Positions 10,450 through 21,400 of a stretch of 64,000 nucleotides of DNA are shown one piece after another. Within the stretch, counting starts at the first letter, position 1. Every line of letters starts with the position of its first letter. The notes beneath the pieces were generated by a model that was not told the origin of the DNA, did no database searches, and saw only the letters and a program-made list of their open reading frames with translations. Where the stretch lies: contig NW_024466218.1 in the NCBI RefSeq assembly GCF_017591425.1, positions 16,878,001 to 16,942,000 of the forward strand, read 5' to 3'. A program made the translations under genes and the position numbers. This DNA comes from Ochotona curzoniae (lineage: Eukaryota; Chordata; Mammalia; Lagomorpha; Ochotonidae).

Positions 10450-10885
10450 AGATAACTGAAAATTGATTTGATGTATGACTCAGTTATCCCATTTCTGGGA
10501 ATATATCCAAAGGAAACGAAATTCGAGTCTTACTCACTTCCCTATAGCCCTTGAAACTTTTTACCCTAATTAGCTATGTAAAGACTGTCAAAAATATAAT
10601 AAAAAAAGGGAAATGAAATCTGCATGTGACAAAGTGATCTGCAATTCTATATTTACAATACACAATCTACAGTAGTGAAGACATGGAAATAGCACAGATG
10701 TGCATGAAAACAAGAATGGAGAAAGAAACGGTGACACATCTACTCTATCGAATACTACCCAGCATTTAAAAGAATTGAAATTCAACTATTTGCAACCAAA
10801 TGATTCCAACTAGAGACCATTATGCTCAATGAAATAAGCCAATCCCAAAAGGACATGTATCATACATTCTCTCTGATATAAAGCA
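10450..10885 (+). mobile_element. LINE-1 ORF2 3' end
   Basis: The landmarks of the ORF2 C-terminal region are present: 'TATCCCATTTCTGGGAATAT' then 'ATCCAAAGG', 'ACAGTAGTGAAGACATGGAA', 'TTTGCAACCAAATGATTCCA', 'ACTAGAGACCATTATGCTCA' and 'ATGAAATAAGCCAATCCCAA'. Many indels and stops make it non-coding. It abuts oppositely oriented LINE-1 pieces on both sides. Confidence 0.8.
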
Positions 10886-10889
10886 AATT

Positions 10890-11578
10890 TTATGCAAAAT
10901 GCAAGAATTTTTGGTTTTCAACTTGTTTCCCTTTGATTTGTTTTTCTTGCCTAATGAATCTGGAGAACACTTTGAAGAATTTATTAAATAACAGTGCAGA
11001 AAGTGAACATCCTTCTTGGGTTCTGGACCTTGGTGTAAGTGTTTCTGGTCTTTCCCCATTCGATACAGTGCTGACTGTGGATCTATTACCTCTATCGTGT
11101 TGAAATATGTTTTGTCTATATTCAATATTTGAAAGCTTTTCATGAAAAGCTATTGCTATGTGCATTTCTTGAGATAGTGTATGTCTTTTATCCTTCATTT
11201 TGTTGACACGGTGTATTATGATTATGAAATTAGTGAATGTTGAGCCATCCATGCATCCCTGCAATAAATCTTTTTAGGTCAAGATAGAGGATATTTCTGA
11301 TGTGTTGTTAAATATGAGTCACTAGGATTTTGATAAGGATTTCTTTGCATTTATTTTAATCAGGGATATAAATGGATAACTTTTCTTTTGTTGTATCACT
11401 GTGTGAAATGTGACTTCAGGTTATATTCCCTTTGTAAAATAAGTTTTAAAGGGTTCTTTGCTTTCCAATTGTTTCAAACATTTTAGGATGACTACATGTA
11501 AGTTCTTCCTTAAAAGTTTAGCAAAATTTAGCAGTGAAGCCTCTGGTCTTGGGCCTTTTTCCACATCAGGAATCATCA
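10890..11578 (-). mobile_element. LINE-1 ORF2 reverse-transcriptase segment, inverted
   Basis: On the minus strand, 11264-10890 keeps an open frame with the RT block RTQEGCSLSALLFNKF, then FIRQEKQIKGKQ, recognisable as the ORF2 reverse-transcriptase 'GCPLSPLLFN...EKEIKG' region. Upstream of that (to 11578) the sequence is broken by stops, and on the plus strand shows the familiar antisense 'GTGAAGCCTCTGGTCTTGGG'. A dead fragment, not a gene. Confidence 0.85.
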
Positions 11579-11589
11579 AACAGGAAAGA

Positions 11590-12100
11590 AATTTCTATGT
11601 TCATGAATTGAAATAATATCACCAAAATGTCCATGCCACCCAAAGTAATTTATATACACAATACCGTCCCAATAAAAATTCCAAGGACATTTTCTCAAGA
11701 AGTAGAGGGGGAAAAAACTGAAAGTATCTATACGAAAGAACCTTAACAGTCAAAGCAGTATTAATATTAAAAAAGCTTCAGGCATCTCCCCATATTTCAA
11801 GACATTTTAAACTTCCATCATAATCATTGTCATCATCATCATTGTCATCAGATTGGAATTGGCATAACAATGGAGCTGTATTTTTAAGAATTTATATATG
11901 CATCTACCAGCAGTTTTTATTTGACAAATGAGCTAAATTCTATTCACTAGACAAAAGACAGTCTTTTAAATACAGGATACTTGGATTAACAATAAGAATA
12001 AAATAGTGCTGGGAGAATTACAATTCCACTTGTAGAAGATTGAAATGAGGTCCCTGCTTTAAATCCTACACAGAAATAAACTCAACAAATCAAGAGTTCG
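11590..12100 (+). mobile_element. LINE-1 ORF2 fragment (plus strand)
   Basis: Recognisable ORF2 landmarks in order: 'AATGTCCATGCCACCCAAAG', 'TTCCAAGGACATTTTCTCAA', 'TTGGAATTGGCATAACAATG', 'GTGCTGGGAGAATTAC' and 'CTTGTAGAAGATTGAAATGA'. The CATCATCATCATT interruption at 11826-11850 and many stops show decay. It appears to continue at 12480 after a LINE 3' UTR insert. Confidence 0.75.
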
Positions 12101-12104
12101 AGTT

Positions 12105-12445
12105 TAAAACCTTTATAATGGAGACTATCATATTGAGATGTGAAGACATAATGCAGTATGCATCTCTACTTCTGAATCAACGATGGACTCCCAATAAAAC
12201 CGCTAATGATATGTGAGATGCTGGATTCTCTGGCATTCTGCATACCTGCAATGCCAGGATACACTTAAGTAGCAGCATGATGAACTTAGGACTGTTTTTG
12301 AAATACTGCACTATTGTAATAATGCAGGATATTATAGTAACTAGTGTTAAAGGTCTTGGGGGAGGGTTGCAGAGGAGACAAATCCCAGAGCTTTTGGAGC
12401 TGTATCATAAAATGAATTATTTAGTTATTTTAAAAATAATATAAA
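12105..12445 (+). mobile_element. LINE-1 3' UTR fragment, probably nested insertion
   Basis: 'TAATGGAGACTATCATATTG', 'ATGGACTCCCAATAAAACCG', 'ACTGCACTATTGTAATAATG' and 'GAGCTTTTGGAGCTGTATCA' match, in order, the 3' UTR copy at 27690-27960. It falls between two ORF2 segments that would otherwise be contiguous, so it likely inserted into the older LINE. Confidence 0.6.
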
Positions 12446-12479
12446 TCATCAAATCACTAAAGTAAGCTATAGCAGAAAC

Positions 12480-13290
12480 ACATCAACACACTGGCATAAG
12501 CTAACATTTAATGCTTGAAGCACAACCAACACAAACAAAACAAAACAAAAAGGACAAATGGGATTCTACAAACCTAAGAGATTCCTGCATTACAAAGCAA
12601 ACAATTAACAGTGAATAGGAAACTGACAGAATAATGGAAAATGATGGAAAAGCATATATCTGATGAGTTATTAATATCCTAACTATATCAGGAGCTAAAA
12701 ATATCAACAATGAAAAAAGAAGCACTTCAATTAAAAATTGGGCAATGGAAGTACAGAGATATTTTTCAAAGGACAAAATACAAATGGCAAACACACGTGT
12801 GGAAAAAAAAATATGTTCTCAGGGTTATTAACCCTCACAGGGGAATAAATAAAATTCACAATCAGCTATCACTCCATTCCAAATAGAAGGCTATTAAACA
12901 AAAATCACAGAAACAACAAATACTGTTGATACTGTAGAGAAATGGAGGCCCTGATATATTGTTGGTGGTATTGAAAAATGTTGCAGATATGATGGAAAAC
13001 GGCACACAACTTCCATACTAAGTTTAAAATAGATTGACTATATGACTCAGCTATGCACTCTGGGAGTTCATAGCAGCTTAATTCACAGGAGCAAATACTT
13101 GGAATCAACTTAGAGGTTCATCAGCTTATGACTGGAAAAAGAAACATGTCATGAAATGTGATTCAACAATCAAAAAGAGTAGTATCCTGACATTTGCAAT
13201 AAAATGGACAGAACCAGACATATTTATGCTAGAATCAAATAAGGCACACTTAGAAATAAGAACATCACTTGTTTCATGTTATTTGTGTAC
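12480..13290 (+). mobile_element. LINE-1 ORF2 C-terminal region, old copy
   Basis: Ordered ORF2 landmarks: 'GGACAAATGGGATTCTACAA', 'ATTAAAAATTGGGCAATGGA', 'ACAAATGGCAAACACACG', 'GTTGGTGGTATTGAAAAATG', 'TATGACTCAGCTATGCACTC' and 'GACAGAACCAGACATATTTA'. It continues the ORF2 fragment that stops near 12100. Multiple frameshifts and stops. Confidence 0.75.
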
Positions 13291-13439
13291 ATTAACATAG
13301 AATATAAAATGGTATAGATCTCATACAATTTGGATTACAGGTAAAAACATTTCTTCATTGAATCACATCATGTATATAATAATATGCTTATGTTTTCCAA
13401 TGTCATAATCACTTATAACTCCCCCACTGTATGATATTA

Positions 13440-13555
13440 ATATATAGCTTACAGAAAAATTTGTCTCTCTCTCTGTATATAATGTCTTCTCTATATATGT
13501 ATAATATATATGAGATAGCATATTATATATCATACATATATATAATGTCTAAAAT
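13440..13555. repeat. AT-rich simple sequence with short (TC)n
   Basis: 'CTCTCTCTCTG' followed by interrupted TATA/CATA repeats, low complexity throughout. Confidence 0.8.
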
Positions 13556-13582
13556 GATACGAATTTTGAAAAATTCTAGATT

Positions 13583-13880
13583 AGGCCCAGCGCCACAGCT
13601 CAAGGCTCAGTGGCTAAATTCACACCTTGCATGCACTGGGATCCCATCCATTTCCCTATTTGTGGCCTGGGAAAGCAGTAGAGGATGACCCAAAGCCTTG
13701 GGACATTGTACCCATGTGAGGCACCCGGAGGAAACTTTGAGCTCCTGGCTTTGGATTCACTCAGCTTAGCTCCAGCCATTGCAGCCACTTTGGGAGTAAA
13801 CTAGCACAAGGAAAATCTTTCTCAATGTCTCTCCTCCTCCCTGTCAATCTACCTTCCCAATCAAAATAAACAACACTTTA
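13583..13880 (+). mobile_element. C-SINE, full length, diverged
   Basis: It has the head (GCCCAGCGCCACAGCTCAAG), 'GGCCTGGGAAAGCAGTAGAG' centre, 'CTCCAGCCATTGCAGCCACT' block and 'TCCCAATCAAAATAAAC' tail. It is followed 47 bases later by a copy in the opposite orientation. Confidence 0.9.
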
Positions 13881-13927
13881 GAAATGTTAAATATTTAAAC
13901 TAAAATAAATCGTATACTTCAAATATT

Positions 13928-14213
13928 TTTTAAAGATTTATTTTTGTTGGAAAAGCAGCTAAACAGAGAGAAGGAGAGACAACAGAGAAAAGTCTTCTGT
14001 CTACTCTCCAAGTAACCACAAGGACCAGAGTTGAGCCATCGGAAGGCAGGAGCCAGGAGCCTCCAGGCAGGTGCATAGTCTCACACTGCCCTCACAGGTC
14101 ACAGGTAGGGAGCAGGATGGGGAGAGGCGTGCCTGGGACACAAACCAGCGCCCACAGGATAATCCTCAGCACGCAGGGCATAGACTTCAGCCACTAGATA
14201 ACTGCGCTGGTTC
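13928..14213 (-). mobile_element. C-SINE, minus strand
   Basis: It starts with the T-rich 'TAAAGATTTATTTTTG' tail, then GAGA-rich sequence, and ends with 'GACTTCAGCCACTAGATAAC', the reverse of the SINE head. Tail-to-tail with the preceding SINE. Confidence 0.88.
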
Positions 14214-14731
14214 CTATAATGAAAATATTTTTAGAGAAAATCTAAATGTGTGACACAATTACTCAGAGAGAAAATACATTGGTTTCCAATGTTCTAAATC
14301 TGAAAACTTTAACAAATGTATGCTCCAATTGTAATACCTATGTTAACTCTTAAAAAAAAAAAAACAAGAAAAACAAATATATATCTAAGGAATACCAAAA
14401 TAGTTAATGAAAGTGGGGAAAAATATACAGTATGTATAAGAACAAAAATAGTTCATACTAGAAAATACATGATAATTTTGCAAATAATAGTTTAAAGATA
14501 CATTGACTGCATTAATTACATAATTTTATTGAGCTCAAAATGGACTAAATACTCTTCTGAAAAGGAGAAAAAAATTTCATACTGGAGAAAAAGATAAGAA
14601 TGTAATTAAACAATCCTTAGGCATTTACAGGAGAGGGTGTTTAACAAACTTGGAATAACAAAGTTACAGAATGAAAAATACATCTCCTATACCTCAAGCA
14701 AAAAAGGATCTGTATGTATTAAGTATATATA

Positions 14732-14769
14732 ATGTATTACATATATTATATGAAGTATATGTAATACAT
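14732..14769. repeat. Perfect 14-base inverted repeat with 10-base spacer
   Basis: Left arm ATGTATTACATATA (14732-14745), right arm TATATGTAATACAT (14756-14769). It lies in AT-rich simple sequence just before a SINE. Confidence 0.85.
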
Positions 14770-14812
14770 GTGTACATATATTATGATAGGTATGCTTTGT
14801 GATGAAAATATA

Positions 14813-15138
14813 CTTGGGCCTGGTGTTATAACCGAGGCAGCTAGAGTCCTCGCCTTTCATGCACCAGGGTCCCATCTGTCTGCCAGTTCTAATCCTAGCA
14901 GTGCCACTTCCCATCCAGCTCTCTGCTTGTGGCCTGGGAAAGCAGTCAAGGACGGCCCAAAGCCTTGGGACCCTGCACCATGTGGGAGACCTGGAGGAGC
15001 TTCTAAATTACTGGTTTCAGATCAGCACATCTGTGGCTGTTGTGGCAACGGGGGAAGTGAATCAATGGACAAAAGATTTTCCTCTTTGTCTCTCCTCGTC
15101 TCTGTATGTCAGACTTCCCAATAAATAGTTTTAAAAAA
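14813..15138 (+). mobile_element. C-SINE, full length
   Basis: All blocks present: 'CTAGAGTCCTCGCCTTTCAT', 'CTTCCCATCCAGCTCTCTGC', 'AAGGACGGCCCAAAGCCTTG', 'GGAAGTGAATCAATGG', 'TCCTCGTCTCTGTATGTCAG' and 'CCCAATAAATAG'. Confidence 0.93.
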
Positions 15139-16844
15139 TAATGATAAATAGTTTTGCAAATAAAGTTATTCCTCATCACATAAGGAATTATGGCCCAATT
15201 AATCTATCATAAATTGAACATATTGAAAATCAAATTAAATTCAATATCCCTAACCTATCATTTCTTTTTACAGTCTAGCCCATCTTAAATGTGCTCAGAA
15301 GATTTACACTTGTCTACAACTGGGACTCTCAAGAAAATATTATATTGCATGTCATTTGTCCACAAAAGATCAAGATTAAGATTCAGAATTGTAAATTGAG
15401 GACTGTGTGTTGTATGTGTGTAAATTTATTTTAAAAATTAAGATTAAAAGACAATAGAAATATAAAATAATATGGAATTGTTAATTTGGAAAGAAAACTT
15501 GTAAATTGCATGTGCTTATTGATATGTTTAGTTCTTGGTGTGTATATATATACCAAGAATGGTGTTGCTGATTGGCTACATTCCGTGGTGGGAGGCCTAG
15601 CTTGCATCGTGGATATTTTGCTTCAGATCCAGTTTCCTGGTAATGTGTACAATGGGAGGCAGCAAATAGTGTTTCAGTAACTTGAATCTCTGTCACTATG
15701 TGAGAGTCTGGACTGAATTCTGGACTTCAATATTCATGCTGGCTCAGTCATGGTTGTTGTCAATATTTGGGGTGTCAGCCAAACAATGCAAATTATCTCT
15801 CTTTCATAAAAGGAAAATAGATAAACATCTAAATAAATAATATATAATAAATTTCATGTAATTATCCTGTGTTATGATCAGTAATCTTTACAAGTAAGCA
15901 TGTTAGTAATACAGACTGAGCTGTGGCCATAAAGCAGGTTTCAGAACATTTCAAAAACACAGTTCTGTTTGTTCTCTAACAGAAAAAATATTAAGCAAGA
16001 AATTAAGACCAAAACTAAATGGAAAAGCATTTCTTGTTTGAAAAGTGGACAAAAATATTATTAATTCATTTCCTCTCTGTTTATCATAAAAAGTCCCTCT
16101 CTTAATTGCAAAAACATAGAAAGCAAATCAGTAATTCAACGCAAAGGTTTAAGTTAAAATAATTTTGTTTAAAAGGATTAAAGAAAATTAACACATTCAG
16201 ATAATTAACTTCATAGGATTAATCTTACTAGTAACTCCTAGCAAAACTGATAAGAAAAAAGGAGAAATGTGTAAGTCATATATGCCACAAGAGAAAAAAA
16301 TATATAGTTTAACTACTAAATACCACTGGAGTTGTATCCAAACATCAAGGTTTGAAAGACAGACTTTGATTTGCAATGGACTTCAGGTTTCTAGAAACAC
16401 TTCATTAAGAATGACAGACTATTCCACTGGTGAGAGTTTTGAAAGGAGTTTGGCAACAGACATTACCAAAAAATAAAGTTAAACCAAACAGAACGGACAG
16501 TACTATAGTCAAAGGAGTTTGTGTTTGTGAGCAGGCACTGAATACTGAATTTGATGAGAAGTTGTGTAAAGTGAGATCATATTCACTGATTTGAGATGTT
16601 TATGTTGGCACACAATTTTGAGAGAAATTCTTTACAGTGTCTGAAAACCAAATACACATATGCGATATGGTCTTATAATTCTACCCATTGCTAACTTCTA
16701 AAATGAAATGTCTTCATAAAGCAACCATGATAGTAAAGGCAGTGTTAATGTACAGTGCCCAAATATTGGAAACGGTTCATTTTCTGATCAACATTATTAG
16801 GTTACATTATTGTCCACAATAGGATTTAGAAATGGATAATAAAA
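15139..16844. other. AT-rich intergenic stretch, nothing recognised
   Basis: No SINE, LINE or gene signature that I can name. The open frames at 15481-15696 are short and overlap on both strands, as expected by chance. Confidence 0.6.
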
Positions 16845-17081
16845 TGGTTGCCACAATGGTCAGAGCTATACCAACCTGAAGCCAGGACCCTGGATTCCTC
16901 CTCCAGGTCCCCATGCAGGTGCAATGTCCCAAGGCTTTGGGCTGTCCTCGACATCCCTCTCAGGCCACAAGAAGGAATCTGGATGGTAAGCAGGGCCAAT
17001 GGGACTAGAACTGGCACCCATATGGGATCCCTGTGTTTGCAAACTGAAGACTTTAGCCACTAGGCTACCACACCAGGCCAT
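16845..17081 (-). mobile_element. C-SINE, minus strand, 3'-truncated
   Basis: It begins inside the 'GGTTGCCACAATGGTCAGAG' block without the A-rich tail and ends with 'TTTAGCCACTAGGCTACCAC' and 'ACCAGGCC', the complete SINE head. Confidence 0.9.
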
Positions 17082-18370
17082 AGGGAAAGAAAACATCTTG
17101 TACAAATATAGACTTTCTGATTCCATTTTTCTAGAATTGTCAAAAATCAAAAACTCTAATTCTAAAAATGTATCGATAGTTTGCAGAGTTTTTTTCCTGG
17201 AAGGAATGCAAGATAATCTAAACAGACAGAAAAAGGAAGCATTTTAGAATGATGGAAATGTGTCCTCTTTGTTTTAGCAGTTAGCTGAATTTATACTTTC
17301 ACTAAAATTTATGGAATCATATGAAAAAAATGAAAAAAATAGCAAATTATTCTGTATGCCAATTTGAAATTACCAGAAGGGAAGTGGCATGCAAATATTT
17401 TTGGCCAAATATGGAAAAAATGAGGCCATAATTTGGTGGCCTTTGGTTGGGATAGGTTGAAGTGCTATTGCTTCATTGTATGATTCACTGAGATTCAGTT
17501 GCTTAGGACAAAATCATCCACTTAGGTTAGGTTACAATCTTAGGTTAGGTACAATAAACTAGATTGAAGTTCAATACATGTGGAAGGCCTATAAACCAAA
17601 CATACTGCGCAAATACAAGGGTTAATTTAGGCCACTTTCATCCAGTGCCTTTACTGTATTTTCCCGTGACTAGGTGAGGACTTCTCCTATTGCTTAGCTT
17701 CAACTCACTCTTGGTCAAAGTGCCTTTGCTCAGTTGCTCCTGGTAATTACCATTTTTCACCTAATAGTATATTTGCAAAAGTAACTAATAAAATGACCAT
17801 CATGAGCCTCCAGCATGGGTTGAACAGGATTTAGCTCTGAAAACTCAGAGGGTTGTTTAACCCTGAAAGATCTATGCTACAGGTGGATGGATATGGGATG
17901 GGGTTTTGACATGTCTGGAAGGAGGGTTTGTATGTGATCTTCAGGCCTTTGTGGCCGTGCGCCCAGAAGGTAACTCTTGTGAGAGTCGGGAAGTTGAGCT
18001 TCCTGCTTATCTCCTTGTTTCCTGGTTCATCCTGTGATCATTCTTCAATACCCACTGTGTCCTTGCAGCCTTCACCAGATGTCACGCTGATGGGACCTCC
18101 TGAATCTGAACTGTGATGCCCTAAACTTTAACCTGAAATTAACCTTTTGCGCTTCCAGAAGCAACTCGTGGGTAATTTTTCTCATTTAAGTAAGAAAAAA
18201 AATAAAAAAAACCTTTTGAGTCCCATAGGGAAACTATGTGTACAACAGACTGGAAAAATATTATTTTTTTAAATAAGGAACGGTTTTGGTTTTATAAATT
18301 CCCTGAATCAACTGATTTTTTTTTCAATAATCAGAAAATGTGCTTTCCTTTTCCTCTCTCTCTCTGTTAG
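17082..18370. other. Intergenic DNA with a small tandem duplication
   Basis: Unique-looking. A duplicated unit 'CTTAGGTTAGGT(T)ACAAT' lies at about 17515-17552. A moderately G+C-rich stretch at 17880-18170 has no identity that I recognise. Confidence 0.5.
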
Positions 18371-18441
18371 GACCTTTTGAAGTCATGAAGCAGATAGACA
18401 AAAACTCCGGCGAAACTTAAAAAATTGATCTGCTCAACAAG
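18371..18441 (+). ncRNA. Candidate 71-base exon of an unannotated transcript
   Basis: A pyrimidine run with strong acceptor form (TTTCCTTTTCCTCTCTC... ending in GTTAG) ends at 18370. A near-perfect donor AACAAG|GTAAGG lies at 18441/18442. The 71 bases between have stops in all plus frames and no protein similarity, so if real it is a non-coding exon on the strand opposite SYT4. Splice-like pairs also arise by chance. Confidence 0.3.
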
Positions 18442-21400
18442 GTAAGGATGATGGTAATTTCACTTCAGTGCTCTTGTATTTGCTACTCTCATTAATTGTG
18501 GTGTCAAAACCAAGACCTGAGGAGAGCCACCTGCCAAGACATCAGGTGGAAATCAAGCATTTGTACTCATCATGAGAATAAAATATATTTTGCACTACCA
18601 CAGAGTTCAGTGTGCTTCCACAGTTTTCTACATGAAATGGAGAGTACTTGGGCCAGGCTAAATAAACATTACCAGGCTTGAAGCACAATGTACAATAGCT
18701 GAAGTAGCTGTCGGAGTCATTCCCTGTCTTGATGAGAATCTGTCATTGAGCCTTTCAACACCGGATTTTTAAAAGATATTTGGGTGTATTGTGTGATGGC
18801 CAGATCTTCTGAACCACACTCTTCCTTGTATCTTTTCCTGGGTGAGTTTGAAAATCAATATCTAATGTGTTTGCTTGTCATATCATCGAGCATATCTGAC
18901 AGTAATTCGACTTACAGACAAGGATGTCCTTATGTAGCGATTCAACAGCAAATCACTTGTCATGCTCTCAAAACTACATCCTGAACAGGCAAAAGCAGCT
19001 GGTGAAGAGTCTCCTTCTGACGCTCTTCTGTCCTTGAAGCTCTAAACTGTCCCATGTACTCTTATACTTTTTGGTATTTGTATGACTAAAATGGCATTTA
19101 TAAGTTTGTAAATATGGTTTCGCAATCTGTGTAGACAGCTGCTTAGAAATGACCAAAATGTGGTCTTTGCTTGTATCTCTATTTGCTTCATGACTTTATT
19201 TTCCCTTTTCAGGTCTCTATTTACCTACAAACTTCTAATTTTCCCTTCTTTTATTTATATAGCCTTTTGTGATGCTGTGATGATTGCCTTAGGTAACCTG
19301 TGTCCATATTAATTGAACTTTCACTCTGAGAGACATAATAAAATAATACACTTTCTGCCCAAAATATGCTGCTTTTTATGCATTACTGAGTTTTATATTG
19401 GTGTCACTTTCATTCTATATTGATCCTTTTTTGTACACATCAAATCTTCTCATTCATTCTTGTTATTTAGGTGCATTATTTTTAGTTTGCCAATCATATG
19501 CCACTTATAACCCATCAATTAGATTACTTATCATTATATTTAAAACCATACTCTACTGTTGCCTTGATTCCTTCAAGACCCTGAGAATGCAGTGCAAAAC
19601 GATCCTATATTTGCATTGAAAGCAGACATACTTATTGGGAAGGTTTCTGTTGACATAAAATAACATCAATGCCTAGAGAGCTACTGTAAAATGTTTGAAA
19701 ACCACGGAAGGTGCATGCTTCAAAGAAAGGGTAATCTATTCTTGTGTGTCTCTCCCAGCATAATTTCCCAAAGACTTCTAATCAATTTCATAATACCAGA
19801 ACAAAACATTTTTAAGACAATCGCAGTTTAGCAGTAGGAAACATTGATTCATCTATTGATTTATAGAAGAGGTAGTGACCATCCTCTCCTCAGTACAATT
19901 CTTTGCATTATTTAAGGTCTTCTCGGGCACTATTAAAGCCATGACTCCTAGGAGAGAGGGACCGTTCTGTATACATGTCAAATCATCTATTGCCTGAGAC
20001 TGAGCAGGATGAGGCTGGCTGTAAAATGTCTGCGTGTGACCGTGACTCTGCAGATGCAGGGACTGCAAATGCATGAATCATCGAGGGTAACTTCTGGATT
20101 CTGTGAGCTCTCTCAGCCCTCCCTGGCAGCTGCCTCTCAAAATCTGTGGATTTTAATTGCATAATGTATTCATGTGGTTCCGGAACTACTAAATACTCAG
20201 AAATATTTAAATCCCCTGGAAATTAGTGAGGACACAAATACTCAACCTGGCTAAGAATTTTGGCAGGGTGGTTGTCAGACTGAACAGTAATCCTCATTTT
20301 AACCATCAAGCACCCTTGTCCTTTCAAAAGATCATAGTCACTGCATTTGATGAATGCAAAGCATTTCATCTGCTTCTCTTTTGAAAGCATTCAAAGAAAT
20401 AAAGATAGTTTTAGGTTATGCAACTATGTGTAATGTTCCCAGAAAATGCTGAGAAAACCCAAATTATCTCTTTTTTTTAATTTTTAAGATATTTGAACTT
20501 ATTATTATTGTCTATGAACTTAATGCACTTAAGTATAAATGTACATCAAGCATTGTAGAAGCAAAACTAAAACTTATTTCCTATATGCTGAGACTCAGTT
20601 GAAAAAAACCCGAATCTCTGCATGAGGCTGCACTAAAAACTGTCCCAATTGTCATCTAAAATTAAAATGCATCCCCTAGTTATCAGCATTCTTCTCATTG
20701 CTTCTCTGCATGCATTGATATTTATGGGATCAATATGTAATTTAGTATCAGTATGTATAATCATAATCACCCACAGTGCTATGTTTGCCTGAACCTGTAA
20801 AATGCACTATAATGATTCTAAAATGTTTAATTTAAGAGTCACTGCCCAAGTGCATATGAATCAGAGACCTGTGTTTAATTATTGATAGCAATTAGTACAA
20901 AGAAGCAGCCAAACACCATCTGGTGGTGGAAGTGGTTCTAGAGCTACACTCCTTTCATTTTTGATTCTGAAGTAATGCACCATTGATTGGGTTCCTGCAA
21001 ATAGATGGTTTCCTTTTTTATCCTAACTTCTAGAATTTCTACCCCTTTTATCATCACACCATCAGTAGCCACTGATCTCTGAGCTAGACACAACCAACAG
21101 AATCATAAAGTGTGTGCATTTTATCGTATAAGTGAGTAGCTTTTATCAATCCAAGGAAGTTTAAGATTTGGAAATGAGGGCAGAGTGTCCTTAAGGAGAG
21201 CCTCCAATGCCATTCCTCAAGGGCATCAAATCCCTTTGCATTTCTGCTGTTGCCTCACAACTTCCTAAACTGCAGATGAAAACATGTCCTTGGAGTCACA
21301 TAGATACTTGTTTTCTTTCTTGCTCCTATTGTTTAATTCAACTTGTGTGACTCACATTGAATGCAAGATTTTTATGACAGAGATCTGTTTGTCACAAGAT

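Noticed and set aside
10890..11264. 124-codon minus-strand frame with reverse-transcriptase similarity
   Set aside because: A short surviving part of a decayed LINE-1 ORF2, with stops and frameshifts just upstream; not an independent gene.
17880..18170. Possible LTR end, from a G+C-richer stretch before an A-rich segment
   Set aside because: No TG...CA ends, poly(A) signal or known LTR blocks could be matched.
20460..20480. T-rich run considered as a SINE or LINE tail
   Set aside because: No element body is recognisable on either side.
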